Part shown: positions 41,974-52,311 of the stretch, piece by piece
Position numbering within the stretch: position 1 is the stretch's first letter
Layout: the number at the start of each line of letters is the position of its first letter
Origin: Rhodopirellula islandica
Lineage (GTDB): Bacteria; Planctomycetota; Planctomycetia; Pirellulales; Pirellulaceae
Length of the DNA stretch: 64,000 bases
NCBI RefSeq assembly: GCF_001027925.1
Contig: NZ_LECT01000048.1
Span: 1 to 64,000, forward strand
Direction: 5' to 3'
Position numbers and translations under genes: made by a program
The notes under the pieces: model-generated
Databases searched by the model: none
The model's input: only the letters and a program-made list of their open reading frames with translations
What the model was told of the DNA's origin: nothing

Positions 41974-43440
41974 TCAGGTGCTGAGGATCTCTTGGATCAC
42001 CTGCCCGTGCACGTCCGTCAGGCGGCGTTCGAAGCCGTTGTGATAGTAGGTGAGCCGTTTGTGGTTCAAACCGAGCAAATGCAAAATCGTGGCGTGAAGG
42101 TCGTACACGGTGGTGACATTCTCGGCGGCCTTGTAACTGAACTCGTCGGTCGCGCCGTAGGTGAACGGTGCTTTCACGCCGGCTCCCATCATCCAAGCTG
42201 TGAATCCGTCTGGGTTGTGATCGCGTCCGCTGGCTCCCTTTTGAAACGTCGGCATGCGACCAAACTCTGTCATCCAAACGACCAGGGTCTCTTTCAACAA
42301 CCCGCGCCGCTTCATGTCTCGAAGCAGGGCCGCGCAAGGCTGATCCAGCACCGGACCATGCTGGTTGTACTGTTGCTGAAGCGACTTGTGTCCGTCCCAA
42401 TTGCTGACGCCTTCGCCACCGGTTTGATACGCGCCATTGAACAGTTGCACAAAGCGGACTCCGTTTTCGATCAGTCGCCGCGCGAGGATGCAGTTCTTCG
42501 CGAATTGTGCTTTCAAAGTGTTCTGCGAATCATCCGCTCCGTATTCGCGGAGGATGCTCTGCGGTTCGCTCGACAAATCCGCGACTTCGGGAACACTCAA
42601 CTGCATCCGCGCCGCGAGCTGGTAGCTGGAAATTCTCGCTGACAGTTCGCTGTCGCCCGGGAAGTGTTCGAGATGCCGCTTGTTCATTCGCTCCAAAAAA
42701 GCGAGCGTTGCTCGATCGGTCTTGGAGCTGACCCCGGGCGGAATGTCGAGGTTGCCCAGCGGCCGGAGCGCACTGAGCTCGGTTCCCTGAAAGGCTGCGG
42801 GCAGAAACCCTGCTCCCCAATTGTTGACACTCGACTGCGGCGTGCCACGCGGATCAGCAATGGCGACGTAGGCAGGCAGATTTTCGTTCTCGGTTCCGAG
42901 CGACCAGGTCGCCCACGCGCCCATGCTAGGGAAACCATCGAGTGTGTACCCCGTCGACATGAAATTTTCGCCTGGACCGTGCGTGTTCGTTTTGCCGGTC
43001 AACGAATGAAGGAAGCACATGTCGTCGGCGAGTCCTGCTAGTTGCGGCACCAGATCTGAAATCATCTTGCCGGACTCGCCACGCGGTTTGAATTCCCATG
43101 GGCTCTTGGTCAGCATCCCTTGTTCGCCTTGAAACGTCACCAGCGACTCGGCTCCGGGCATGGGCTGACCATGCCGTTTGATCAACTCGGGTTTGTAATC
43201 GAAGGTATCGATCTGGCTGCACGCACCGGCACAAAAAATGACCAGCACGTTTTTGGCCGCCGCGGGATGATGCGTTTCGCGAGCCGCGAAGGGTTGCGTC
43301 GGATCAATCTTCGGTCGAATCGGCCCCGGATCTGCAAGCAGCGATTGTTGATCAAGCAAACTCGCCAACGCGATGCTGCTCAATCCCGTCGTCGCCTGAG
43401 TCAAAAAGTGTCGTCGATTCAGGAAAGGAGTCATATTCAC
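41974..43440 (-). CDS. DUF1501 protein (planctomycete, Tat-exported)
   Basis: The 488-residue product has a twin-arginine leader ([20 protein letters not shown]) and the DUF1501 body. Marks are [57 protein letters not shown] and the late [23 protein letters not shown]1501 is related to the alkaline phosphatase/sulfatase superfamily; in planctomycetes it almost always lies beside a PSD1 cytochrome gene, as here. Function unproved. It starts 19 bases after the PSD1 gene on the same strand, so the two are co-transcribed. Confidence 0.92.
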   Translation of the reverse strand: MNMTPFLNRRHFLTQATTGLSSIALASLLDQQSLLADPGPIRPKIDPTQPFAARETHHPAAAKNVLVIFCAGACSQIDTFDYKPELIKRHGQPMPGAESLVTFQGEQGMLTKSPWEFKPRGESGKMISDLVPQLAGLADDMCFLHSLTGKTNTHGPGENFMSTGYTLDGFPSMGAWATWSLGTENENLPAYVAIADPRGTPQSSVNNWGAGFLPAAFQGTELSALRPLGNLDIPPGVSSKTDRATLAFLERMNKRHLEHFPGDSELSARISSYQLAARMQLSVPEVADLSSEPQSILREYGADDSQNTLKAQFAKNCILARRLIENGVRFVQLFNGAYQTGGEGVSNWDGHKSLQQQYNQHGPVLDQPCAALLRDMKRRGLLKETLVVWMTEFGRMPTFQKGASGRDHNPDGFTAWMMGAGVKAPFTYGATDEFSYKAAENVTTVYDLHATILHLLGLNHKRLTYYHNGFERRLTDVHGQVIQEILST

Positions 43441-43459
43441 TTTTCATCTGTGCTGGCGA

Positions 43460-46207
43460 TCACGGAACAAAGACAAACTCATTGGCATTCAGCATCGCGC
43501 GGGTGAACTGCTGGATGCCTTCTTGTTGGATGAACGTTTGGCTATCGGCCAATTCTTCCTCGGTCGGATCCCGCTGAAAACACAACTGCCACGCGAGAGT
43601 GATCTGCTGCGACCGCGTTTCCGATTCCCGTTCCAGACGTCGCGCGAACAACTCGGCTTGCTGCATGACAAAAGGGCTGTTGAGCAGATTCAATGCTTGC
43701 AGCGGTGTGGTCGAACGACTGCGTTTGGGCACCACCATGCTCGCATCGGGGCAATCGAAGGCACCGAACACCTGCTCACGTTCTTGTCTCACCTTCGTCA
43801 TGTAAATCATCCGTCGCCAATCCTCGGGGCCAAACGTTTTCTTCGCATGATAGTGGCGTACATTTTCCATCTCGACTTCGAACGGACTGAACCCAGGACC
43901 GCCCACCTTTTCCAGATCCAGCACTCCCGTGACAGCCAAAATGGAATCGCGAATTGCTTCCGCTTCCAATCTTCGCGGCGGGTATCGCCACAGCAGACGC
44001 GATGTCGCATCGGCTCGCATGGCATCCACGTTCGGCCGGTTGCTTTGACGCCAGGTGTCAGAATTCAAGATCAGTCGATGAATGTGTTTCAGTGACCAAT
44101 CCTGATCCATCAGTTCGCTGGCCAACCAGTCGAGCAACTCCGGGTGACTTGGCGGCGAGCCGTTGAGCCCGAAGTCGCTGGGGGTGTCGACAATGCCGGT
44201 GCCGAAGTGGAATTGCCACAACCGGTTGACGATCACGCGCGCCGTCAAGGGATTGTCTTTGCTGGCAATCCAAGTTGCCAACGCCAATCGACGTTCACGC
44301 TCGGACGCGTCGAACGCCAGATTCAACGAGGTGAAGACTTCGATCGCATCCGGGGCAACTTGCTCACGCTTGGCCTCCGGTTCGCCGCGGTACAGACGAT
44401 GCGTCGGACCAGGCTGCGAGAACCTCCCTGCATAAACCCGTGTTGATTTCTCGAGTTCTTTCCTCTCTTCGCGAGCCGACTGCAACCGCTTCAGCCACGC
44501 TCTACCCTGGGTCGCCTCCGCATCCGAAAACTTCGAAAACTGATACTCGGGTCCGGAGGGTTTGCCACCTGCGAAAACTTCTCGATCCGCAGACGACGAC
44601 AACAACTCCCACTGGTTCGCTTCCATCGCGGATTCAATGCGATACTCGATCGGCAAGCGATCGGCGTACTGGCCTTCGCGATCACGGCCCCAAACAACGC
44701 GGTCGATGACGGCGGGAGCGTCGAGTTCAATTTGGACCCAGCCGCCTTGGGCCGAGTCGACAATCCAGCTGCGATCATTGCCGTGACGCCCATCGTTGAT
44801 ATGCGTCAGTTGATGCTTGGGATGCACGAAGTCGCCGGACGATGTCGCTTTGGCACCGCGGCTCGCCAGAGCCACATTGGTCCCTTCCGCGTGGATCTCC
44901 AACTCGTCGATGCAACCTTCGCCGCCGGTGGTTCTTTCGATGGTGAAACGAATGAAACGTGCTTTTCGTTTCTCAAAGACCTCTTCGTTCCGCTTGGCAT
45001 TGACCGGCGGGCGCTGGTTCAAATCCTCTTGGAGGATAAACTTTTTCAACCGGTCCGTTAGTTCGGCGATCTCCGCCTCGTTTGCCGCGAGTTGCTGTTT
45101 GATTTCGGGTGAAGGCGGCAACTCACGATCGCCGTGCTGGACGCCAGCGAACACGGCTTGCATCGCGTAATAATCGCGTTGGCTGATGGGATCGAACTTG
45201 TGATTGTGGCATCTCGCACAGCCGGTCGTCAGTCCCAAGAACGCCGTGCCGGTGGTGTTGATCATGTCGTCCAGTTCGTTCATCCGCTGAGCCTGCCGCA
45301 GTTGCGGATCGGACCCTTGCACTTGATCGACTGGCCCAGCCACGAGAAAGCCCGTGGCGACATCCGCCCCCAGAGCATCGCCAGCGATTTGCTGTCGAAC
45401 GAATTCGTCGTACGGCTTGTCGTCATTGAGAGAGTGGATGATCCAATCGCGGTATGGCCATGCAGTCGGTCGCTCACGATTCATTTCATAACCATGCGTT
45501 TCGCCGAACCGCACCAAATCCAACCAGAACGTCGCCCCACGTTCTCCGTAATGAGAACTGGCGAGAACCGTTTCCACGAGCGTCTGCCAAGCATCCTCGC
45601 TTTCATCCGTCACGAACGCTTCCACTTGCTCGGGCGTGGGCGGGATCCCGAGCATGACCAGATACAACCGACGAACCAAAACGCGTCGCTCGGCAGCAGG
45701 CGACTGCGTCAAGCCATTGCCTGTCAATTTTCGTCGAACGAACTCGTCGATCCCTTTCGCTTGCGGACGCTTCACGGGCTGGAATGCCCAGTGCGTGAGA
45801 TCGACTTCCGTTTTCGCGGGGCCATAGCTCTCCGGCGTCATGGCACCCTCGCCGATCCAGCGTTCGATCAGTTCGATCTCGCCCTTCGGCAACGATTCAC
45901 CCGGCGGCATCTCCATGCCTGGTTCCGCGTGCCGAATCAGCTTCAACAGAAAGCTCTCATCCGGTTTTCCTGGCACCACGGCAGGCTCTCCCGAATTCCC
46001 GCCAGAGAGCAGGGGCGCCAAGCGATCCAATCGGAATTGACTTTCCTGCTCCTCCGGCCCATGACAATCCAGGCAATGAGCCTGGAGGATCGGTTCGATC
46101 TCGGTTGCAAAATCAACCGCTTCTGCTTCGCACGCTGAAAAAACTATCAGCGAAACAGCGAGCAGACATTGGGCCTGGAAGGACTGGCTTGCTTGTTTTA
46201 GTTTCAT
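43460..46207 (-). CDS. PSD1 protein: cytochrome c, DUF1549, discoidin-like insert, DUF1553
   Basis: From the ATG at 46207 (signal-like MKLKQASQSFQAQCLLAVSL) the product has 915 residues; the frame upstream has no signal. The order is a planctomycete cytochrome c with one CxxCH (ILQAHCLDCHGPEEQESQFR, Cys45-His49), then DUF1549 (FWLDLVRFGETHGYEMNRER). A second CxxCH-like site, CARCHNHKFDP, follows. A discoidin/F5-8-type-like insert comes next (GGWVQIELDAPAVIDRVVWG), then DUF1553 (ASKDNPLTARVIVNRLWQFH, DFGLNGSPPSHPELLDWLAS). Such proteins are thought to be extracellular and to combine carbohydrate contact with redox function, but no activity is established to my knowledge. Confidence 0.92.
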   Translation of the reverse strand: MKLKQASQSFQAQCLLAVSLIVFSACEAEAVDFATEIEPILQAHCLDCHGPEEQESQFRLDRLAPLLSGGNSGEPAVVPGKPDESFLLKLIRHAEPGMEMPPGESLPKGEIELIERWIGEGAMTPESYGPAKTEVDLTHWAFQPVKRPQAKGIDEFVRRKLTGNGLTQSPAAERRVLVRRLYLVMLGIPPTPEQVEAFVTDESEDAWQTLVETVLASSHYGERGATFWLDLVRFGETHGYEMNRERPTAWPYRDWIIHSLNDDKPYDEFVRQQIAGDALGADVATGFLVAGPVDQVQGSDPQLRQAQRMNELDDMINTTGTAFLGLTTGCARCHNHKFDPISQRDYYAMQAVFAGVQHGDRELPPSPEIKQQLAANEAEIAELTDRLKKFILQEDLNQRPPVNAKRNEEVFEKRKARFIRFTIERTTGGEGCIDELEIHAEGTNVALASRGAKATSSGDFVHPKHQLTHINDGRHGNDRSWIVDSAQGGWVQIELDAPAVIDRVVWGRDREGQYADRLPIEYRIESAMEANQWELLSSSADREVFAGGKPSGPEYQFSKFSDAEATQGRAWLKRLQSAREERKELEKSTRVYAGRFSQPGPTHRLYRGEPEAKREQVAPDAIEVFTSLNLAFDASERERRLALATWIASKDNPLTARVIVNRLWQFHFGTGIVDTPSDFGLNGSPPSHPELLDWLASELMDQDWSLKHIHRLILNSDTWRQSNRPNVDAMRADATSRLLWRYPPRRLEAEAIRDSILAVTGVLDLEKVGGPGFSPFEVEMENVRHYHAKKTFGPEDWRRMIYMTKVRQEREQVFGAFDCPDASMVVPKRSRSTTPLQALNLLNSPFVMQQAELFARRLERESETRSQQITLAWQLCFQRDPTEEELADSQTFIQQEGIQQFTRAMLNANEFVFVP

Positions 46208-46642
46208 ATTCCCGCTTTCGAGGTGCATCGCCCTACCAGTATGCCCTTCCTCGCCGGTGCTTGCACAGCAATCGCTGCTGCGGTGGCCGAAACGCGGCAG
46301 GTTGAACGTGCCGGTTCTCCTGAGCGTCGTCATCTCGACGCGATGCGTTCGTTTCCTCCGCCATGGAGGAAACATTCCGTTCGATGTGCGTGGGAACCGG
46401 AGAAGAGATCATACAGAACTTTTCAAGGGCGTTTTCACCACGAAAGAAACGAAGCACACGAAAGGGAATGCTGAAACGAACCAGCTTGTGTCGTTGGCGA
46501 AGTTGAAGGCAGGCGATGAGCGGGTCGGCAGGCATGACTGGGCAGAACCATGTGAGGCGTTTGGGCGTTCGCCCCGGTCGTGCATGGGCACGAGCACGCT
46601 TGCCAAAGCGGTTGAAATGCCGAGGGACTTCTGCCGACTTGC
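46208..46642. other. Intergenic stretch with a dispersed-repeat copy
   Basis: No gene I can support. The right part (46521-46590) is a diverged copy of the GCCGTTTGGGCGTT family (GGTCGGCAGGCATGACTGGG, GCGTTTGGGCGTTCGCCCCG). Bases 46428-46470 (TTCACCACGAAAGAAACGAA) are of the kind often seen in planctomycete intergenic repeats. The promoter of the PSD1/DUF1501 pair should lie at the left end. Confidence 0.6.
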
Positions 46643-47365
46643 TTAGTAGGGTGCACGAAATTTCAGCAAAGATGGATCGATGGTGGAATTGATTACGGGG
46701 TCATAGATTGTCACGTCTTGCGACGTGAAGTCATCAAATTCAGATTGGCTGTCGATCCGACGGACAAGGTAGGATTCTTGATCGATCCAGATCGTGATCG
46801 GGTCACCAGAAAACTGGGCTTCGATTGTGAAGCACGCATGATCGCCCTGTTGCTGGTCATCACCTCGTTTCGTTTTGGTAACGTCTGTCAACTTGCGCCC
46901 GCCGACTTCTCTTGGCAGTAGCAAGGCTGGAATGGTGTGGGCAGACCCTCCCGAGACGCCGGTCGCGCCTGCCAACCCAAGGCCCAATGAGTAGGGCCGT
47001 TCTGATCGTCGCCCAACGTCCCACCACGTCCGTACCTGACCCTGGTCTCGACAAACGATGTATCGGGACTGCGAATCACCCTCGACACTGAACTCGAAAC
47101 GGAATTGATGCGGACGAATCATGGCGGTTGCAAACGGTTTGACCTCCGAGGATTCGCCTTCATCGGACAGGTAAGTTGTCGTCAGTGTGCCTGAATCGGT
47201 GTAGGTTTGGCATTCAGAATAGGTGGTCGCCATCCGGTCGAGTATCTGCGAAGCAGTGGGTAGACGATCGTCTGTCTCTCGATCGCAACCGAGCAATGGG
47301 ACCGCCATGAGGAACACGACAAGGGGAGTCAAAGACACCTGAGATGGGCGGGCTGAAAACGTCAT
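46643..47365 (-). CDS. Lipoprotein, LolA-like fold suspected
   Basis: The 240-residue product has a lipoprotein signal (LVVFLMAVPLLGCDRETDDR; Cys at the lipobox PLLGC). It then reads as a curved beta-sheet protein: ILDRMATTYSECQTYTDSGT, ATAMIRPHQFRFEFSVEGDS, HACFTIEAQFSGDPITIWID, SYLVRRIDSQ. This order (a helix, DxGT, radical beta strands, then WID..S.LvrRi) resembles outer-membrane lipoprotein-sorting LolA/DUF2092-like proteins. I give it as a suspected fold only. It stands alone. Confidence 0.7.
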   Translation of the reverse strand: MTFSARPSQVSLTPLVVFLMAVPLLGCDRETDDRLPTASQILDRMATTYSECQTYTDSGTLTTTYLSDEGESSEVKPFATAMIRPHQFRFEFSVEGDSQSRYIVCRDQGQVRTWWDVGRRSERPYSLGLGLAGATGVSGGSAHTIPALLLPREVGGRKLTDVTKTKRGDDQQQGDHACFTIEAQFSGDPITIWIDQESYLVRRIDSQSEFDDFTSQDVTIYDPVINSTIDPSLLKFRAPY

Positions 47366-47830
47366 TTGCAGAGACTTTGTCTTGAACCAGGGTGAAGGAT
47401 ACCGTTTCCGACTAGGCTCAATAGCACTGAATTCTGGGCGCCATTTTGTTCTCGGATCTTGTCCGGAATGACTGGGACGCGGCAGAGGCGTTTCATTTGT
47501 TAAGTCGTAGTCGGCCGCCCGGCGCTCCTCGCTGGCGTGCCCTTCGTCTTGAGGTCACGGTTTGCAGCGACCGTCTTTGCGAAGTGAGCGGTAGTCGAGC
47601 CAACGTAGCGTCTTTCCTCTTCGCTCGTTGCTCGGCGACCTCTTGATTGAGTCAGCCGGAATGCGATCGCGATCTGGATCGTCTCCGGTAACCGTGGGCT
47701 ATCGCCCATCGCCTGATCGCTCGATCTGACAGACGTATTCCATCAACAACTTGCTTAGGCGATAGGGGGCGGCGGAAGCGTGTCCATCGTTCGTGCAATC
47801 TCCGAATCGCCGTTTCAATGCATGCGACGG
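47366..47830. other. Intergenic stretch, diverged repeat copy
   Basis: No gene. Bases 47646-47730 are a diverged copy of the segment at 37619-37700 (both contain CGTCTCCGGTAAC and a GTGGGC.ATCGCCC hairpin). Short open frames here are arginine/serine-rich and unconvincing. Confidence 0.55.
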
Positions 47831-48274
47831 CTAGCAACCGTCTTCCCTGTCCGTGGAAGTGTTTTCAACCAACATTTGTTTCGCGGTGGGGTACCAGTAC
47901 GTTTCGATCCAGTCGTCGCCGAGGGGTGCAATTCGATCCACCGTCCATCCTGCATCCCGCATCGAGAACATCATGCTGTCGGCGGCGGGCGCATTCGTCG
48001 AATGAATCAGCGCAGGACAAATCGCTTCTTGGGTGGTGAGGAACCTTGACACATCACGACCATCTCCGGGATCTGGATCATTTGGCGAATCAACAAATAG
48101 ATCGTGATCCAGGCAGATCAAACACGGGGGCGAGGCAAGTTTCGTGTACGCCGCGATGAAGGCGGGAGCGGTTCGATAGACGTCAAGTCGAGCGTCAGGA
48201 TAGTGCGCCGCGACGATCGTTTTGAACCGCCAAATGCGGTCAAGATCGTCTTCGAGCATCACGAGGTATTGCAT
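47831..48274 (-). CDS. Receiver-like protein (cyclic-phosphate-processing REC type suspected)
   Basis: From the ATG at 48274 the 147-residue product begins MQYLVMLEDDLDRIWRFKTI. It continues with a second acidic site in CLICLDHDLFVDSPNDPDPG and an ICPALIHSTNAPAADSMMF stretch. The order (LEDD near the N-terminus, LDHDL in the middle, then H-S/T-x-N) matches the small receiver-like proteins described as cyclic-phosphate-processing receivers (cpREC), which pair the acidic centre with a late His. I assign it on motif order alone. It stands alone; the 166 bases upstream hold no other gene. Confidence 0.6.
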   Translation of the reverse strand: MQYLVMLEDDLDRIWRFKTIVAAHYPDARLDVYRTAPAFIAAYTKLASPPCLICLDHDLFVDSPNDPDPGDGRDVSRFLTTQEAICPALIHSTNAPAADSMMFSMRDAGWTVDRIAPLGDDWIETYWYPTAKQMLVENTSTDREDGC

Positions 48275-48441
48275 TCGTCTATGGCACCACAAGGTTCAGT
48301 CGGGGAACGGCAGCTTGACCGAGCAACGCGAAGTTGAGTTCATGTTAGCCAAATCGAAAGTGAAGCGTGGCATCGATGAGTCCATGGTTCGCGTTTTGAA
48401 CTGTTCGTCCGCAAATTTGCCCTGTGATTCTCTCGACGATA

Positions 48442-48639
48442 TCAGTTGTCGATCGTGGTCAGGATCCATGCGGCGAGCAGCGTGTAAGCAATCGAAATGA
48501 CCGAGAGTATCGACATTAGTTTTCCGATCCGTGCGATCGCTTGCTTCTGCGGCATGGTGCACTGCGCGCGAAGAACCGGAACTGCAAAAGCCAGCAGAAT
48601 GGCAGCGTAAATCAAATGAATAGCATTCACTGCGGTCAT
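48442..48639 (-). CDS. Small two-helix membrane protein
   Basis: From the ATG at 48639 the 65-residue product has two hydrophobic helices (MTAVNAIHLIYAAILLAFAV and ILSVISIAYTLLAAWILTTI) joined by a basic loop (QCTMPQKQAIARIGKL). The frame continues upstream to 48774, but that part lacks coding character. No family recognised; similar small proteins are common in planctomycete genomes. Confidence 0.45.
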   Translation of the reverse strand: MTAVNAIHLIYAAILLAFAVPVLRAQCTMPQKQAIARIGKLMSILSVISIAYTLLAAWILTTIDN

Positions 48640-48834
48640 TGCGTTGCGAAAGCCAGGTTGTTTGAGAAATTGGACAGGACGCGTTTTTTGTCGTTGGCTT
48701 TGTGTCGGCCCTGAAACTGAAAACTGGAAGTCGGTGGTGTTCACCGCGTTCCAACCAACGGCGAATGTCTGCAATCCCGTCGGGATAAAGCTTACGCAAT
48801 CCTACGTTGCTTGGAAGGTCAGACGTTCAGCAGG

Positions 48835-48895
48835 CCAGGGCGAACGCCCAAACGGTTCGCATGGTTCTGCCCAATCCATCCTGCCAACTTGCGTA
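48835..48895. repeat. Dispersed repeat, GCCGTTTGGGCGTT family, inverted copy
   Basis: Reads CGAACGCCCAAACGGTTCGC then CCATCCTGCCAACTTGCG, the reverse of the copy at 14679-14745. It lies just left of the 207-bp tandem array. Confidence 0.65.
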
Positions 48896-48916
48896 GCTGG
48901 ATGGCACCTTGCGGCA

Positions 48917-50576
48917 TTGCGTGCGGAGGTTGAGCATGAAATGAGAGTAGAACATTTGTCCCCCAATGTTTGCGTGGCTGGCCTCTGTCGTCGAGCAGCA
49001 TGATGCGAATCCTTTGACAGGGACTTCGTTGCAACAAGGCTTCGCGGTGGAGGGTTGCTCGACGGAACAGTTGGGGACAACTGTTCTACTCTGACTTCGA
49101 TCATTCGCTTCCGTAGAACGAACTTGCGTGCGGAGGTTGAGCATGAAATGAGAGTAGAACATTTGTCCCCCAATGTTTGCGTGGCTGGCGCTATCGTCAA
49201 GCAGCATGATGCGAATGTTTTGACAGGGACTCGGTTGCAACGAGGCTTCGCAGTGGAGGGTTGCTCGACGGAACAGTTGGGGATAACGGTTCTACTCTGA
49301 CTTCGTCCATTCGCTTCCGTAAAACGAAGTTGCGTGCGAAGGTCGAGCATGAAATGAGAGTCGAACATTTGTCCCCCAATGTTTGCGTGGCTGGCGCTAT
49401 CGTCAAGCAGCATGACGCGAATGTGTTGACAGGGACTCGGTTGCAACGAGGCTTCGCGGTGGAGGGTTGCCCGACGGAACAGTTGGGGACAACTGTTCTA
49501 CTCTGACTTCGATCATTCGCTTCCGTAGAACGAACTTGCGTGCGGAGGTTGAGCATGAAATGAGAGTAGAACATTTGTCCCCAAATGTTTGCGTGGCTGG
49601 CGCTATCGTCAAGCAGCATGATGCGAATGTTTTGACAGGGACTTCGTTGCAACAAGGCTTCGCGGTGGAGGGTTGCTCGACGGAACAGTTGGGGACAACT
49701 GTTCTACTCTGACTTCGCTCATTCGCTTCCGTAAAACGAAGTTGCGTGCGGAGGTCGAGCATGGAATGAGAGTCGAACATTTGTCCCCCAATGTTTGCGT
49801 GGCTGGCCTCTATCGTCGAGCAGCATGGCGCGAATGTGTTGACAGGGACTCGGTTGCAACGAGGCTTCGCGGTGGAGGGTTGCCCGACGGAACAGTTGGG
49901 GACAACGGTTCGACTCTGACTTCGCCCATTCGCTTCCGTAAAACGAAGTTGCGTGCGGAGGTCGAGCATGAAATGAGAGTCGAACATTTGTCCCCCAATG
50001 TTTGCGTGGCTGGCCGCTGTTGTCGAGCAACATGATGCGAACGGTTTGAAATGGGCTCGGTCGCAACGAGGCTTCGCGGTGGAGGGTTGCTCGACGGAAC
50101 AGTTGGGGACAACTGTTCTACTCTGACTTCGTCCATTCGCTTCCGTAAAACGAAGTTGCGTGCGGAGGTCGAGCATGGAATGAGAGTAGAACATTTGTCC
50201 CCCAATGTTTGCGTGTCTGGCCGCTGTCGTCGAGCAGCGTGACGCGAACGGGTTTGACAGGGACTTGTTTGCAACGAGGCTTCGCGGTGGAGGGTTGCCC
50301 GACGGAACAGTTGGGGACAACTGTTCGACTCTGACTTCGCCCATTCGCTTCCGTAAAACGAAGTTGCGTGCGGAGGTCGAGCATGAAATGAGAGTCGAAC
50401 ATTCGTCCCCCAATGTTTGCGTGGCTGGCCGCTGTTGTCGAGCAACATGATGCGAATGCTTTGACAGGGACTTCGTTGCAACAAGGCTTCGCGGTGGAGG
50501 GTTGCTCGACGGAACAGTTGGGGACAACTGTTCTACTCTGACTTCGCTCATTCGCTTCCGCAAAACGCAGTTGCGG
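48917..50576. repeat. Eight-copy tandem array, 206-208 bp period
   Basis: The marker GACGGAACAGTTGGGG starts at 49061, 49267, 49473, 49679, 49886, 50093, 50301 and 50508, giving periods of 206, 206, 206, 207, 207, 208 and 207. Every unit contains an inverted pair: GAGAGTAGAACATTTGTCCC (or the variant with TCGAAC) and GGGGACAACTGTTCTACTCT (or TTCGACTCT). A second, inner pair is ACTTCG against CGAAGT. There are no variable spacers, so it is not a CRISPR. Long open frames across it exist on the minus strand because the period is close to a multiple of three, but the phase changes between units. No ribosome site or family feature is present. Confidence 0.92.
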
Positions 50577-50841
50577 CCAAATCAAGGGAACGGGGCGTTG
50601 TCGAGTTGGATGCCCGTTCCCACGACGGCCCCTGCCGGGGCGTTGAGGGATGGCGATGCCTCGCTTGTGGTCTGTTTCAACTCAGTTTGAGGGTAGCGGA
50701 ACTCGTCAAGAGGTTCGTTGGTGGCGGGGAAACCGAAAGTCTTGACGACTTTCGCGACGGCCTTTGGTGGAAGAGACCATTGGCTGGCTGTTGATTGAAT
50801 GCATTTCGCAGACTTCGCGATCCGCCGATGGCAACCGCCTG
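50577..50841. other. Intergenic stretch right of the array
   Basis: Nothing recognisable beyond the end of the last repeat unit; no supported gene. The DUF1501 gene ends at 50842. Confidence 0.5.
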
Positions 50842-52299
50842 CTAGCTGATGATGTCGTCGACGACGTGACCGTGGACGTCGGTCAGACGGAAGTCGCGGC
50901 CTGCGTATCGATACGTGAGCCGCGTGTGGTCAAAGCCGAGCAAGTGCAAGATCGTGGCATGCAAATCGTGGACGTGCACGGGGTTCTCGGCAACGCTCAG
51001 ACCGACTTCGTCGGTGGTTCCGTACGTTGTGCCCGCTTTCACACCGCCACCAGCCATCCAGACGGTGAACCCGTTGTCATGGTGGTCGCGTCCCGGGTTC
51101 GCTGAGACTGGCAATTGGACTGTGGGTGTGCGGCCCATCTCGCCACCCCAAATCACCAGCGTTTCGTCCAACAACCCTCGCTGCTCCAGGTCTTGCAGGA
51201 GTGCTGCGATGGGACCATCGCATTCACGTGCCAGTCGAGGGTGATTGCGTTCGATCGATGCGTGTGAATCCCAGGGCTGGCCAGCACCATGATAGACCTG
51301 GACATAGCGCACACCGCGTTCGCTCAGCCGCCGTGCGATCAGCATCTGACGGCCTTGCAGCGAGTCGCCGTACATCTCCTGCGTCTCTTTGGTTTCGGTG
51401 GAGATGTCAAACGCATCGCGTGCTTCCCCCTGCATCCGGAAGGCAAGCTCGAGTGACTCGATGCGGCCGGACAACTGGGCATCGTCACTGCGCTCGGCCA
51501 GGTGCATCCGGTTCAGGTTTTGGATCAAATCCATCTGCCGTTTTTGCTGGGACGGCACCAAGTACTCGTTGTCGATGTTGGCAACCAATTCCTCTGGGTT
51601 GGTGTATTGTGTGTCAACGTGCGTGCCTTGAAAGATGCCCGGCAAGAACGCGTTCCGCCAGTTCGCCGTCGCAGCGGTTGGCAAACCGGACGGGCACATG
51701 ACGACGTAGCCGGGCAAGCTTTGATTTTCAGTGCCCATGCCATACAACGTCCACGCGCCGACGCTGGGCCGCGGCCGGACGATGTCGCCACAGTTCATCA
51801 TCATCAAACCGGGCTCGTGATTGGGGACATCGGTGACCATCGAACGAATCACGCACAGCTTGTCCGCGTGCTGGGACAGCTCGGGAAACAGTTCGCTGAT
51901 TTCAATTCCCGATTGGCCGTGCTTTTGAAACTTGAACTTGGACTTGTGCGCAACCCCGCCCAATCGCCGGTTGTTTTTCAGTTTGTCGTCCAGCGTTTTG
52001 CCATGCATCTTGGCAAGCATCGGCTTGGGATCGAACGTGTCGATCTGGCTGGGGCCACCATTGGCAAACAAGTGAATCACTCGTTTGGCTTTGCCAGGAA
52101 AGTGCGTCGGCCGGACTGCCAAGCTGTTGGCGTTTCCTTCGGGAGACGCCGCCTCGGCAGCGAACAGCCGGCCGGAAGCGCCGATGCCATCACCCAGCAT
52201 GCCGCCATCTCGCAGCACGCCGGCCAGTGCCAGCATCCCCATGCCCATCCCGCTGCGACGAAGCATCGATCGGCGGTCGATGAAATTGTTCTCAAACAT
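50842..52299 (-). CDS. DUF1501 protein (second copy, Tat-exported)
   Basis: From the ATG at 52299 the 485-residue product begins MFENNFIDRRSMLRRSGMGM, a twin-arginine leader; a GTG at 52311 would add four residues. DUF1501 marks are VIHLFANGGPSQIDTFDPKP, LMMMNCGDIVRPRPSVGAWT, LVIWGGEMGRTPTVQLP, GRDHHDNGFTVWMAGGGVKA and [20 protein letters not shown]. It is a paralogue of 41974-43440 with a conserved C-terminus. It starts immediately after the PSD1 gene (stop 52312-52314), so translation is probably coupled. Confidence 0.92.
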   Translation of the reverse strand: MFENNFIDRRSMLRRSGMGMGMLALAGVLRDGGMLGDGIGASGRLFAAEAASPEGNANSLAVRPTHFPGKAKRVIHLFANGGPSQIDTFDPKPMLAKMHGKTLDDKLKNNRRLGGVAHKSKFKFQKHGQSGIEISELFPELSQHADKLCVIRSMVTDVPNHEPGLMMMNCGDIVRPRPSVGAWTLYGMGTENQSLPGYVVMCPSGLPTAATANWRNAFLPGIFQGTHVDTQYTNPEELVANIDNEYLVPSQQKRQMDLIQNLNRMHLAERSDDAQLSGRIESLELAFRMQGEARDAFDISTETKETQEMYGDSLQGRQMLIARRLSERGVRYVQVYHGAGQPWDSHASIERNHPRLARECDGPIAALLQDLEQRGLLDETLVIWGGEMGRTPTVQLPVSANPGRDHHDNGFTVWMAGGGVKAGTTYGTTDEVGLSVAENPVHVHDLHATILHLLGFDHTRLTYRYAGRDFRLTDVHGHVVDDIIS

Positions 52300-52311
52300 C
52301 ACGGGTGACAC

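Noticed and set aside
49403-50563. A 386-codon minus-strand open frame across the tandem array
   Set aside because: The open frame is explained by a period near a multiple of three; phase shifts between units (206, 207, 208), similar open frames on both strands, and no start signal or family feature speak against a gene.
48917-50576. CRISPR array
   Set aside because: Units are conserved over their full 207-bp length with no unique spacers, and no cas genes are present.
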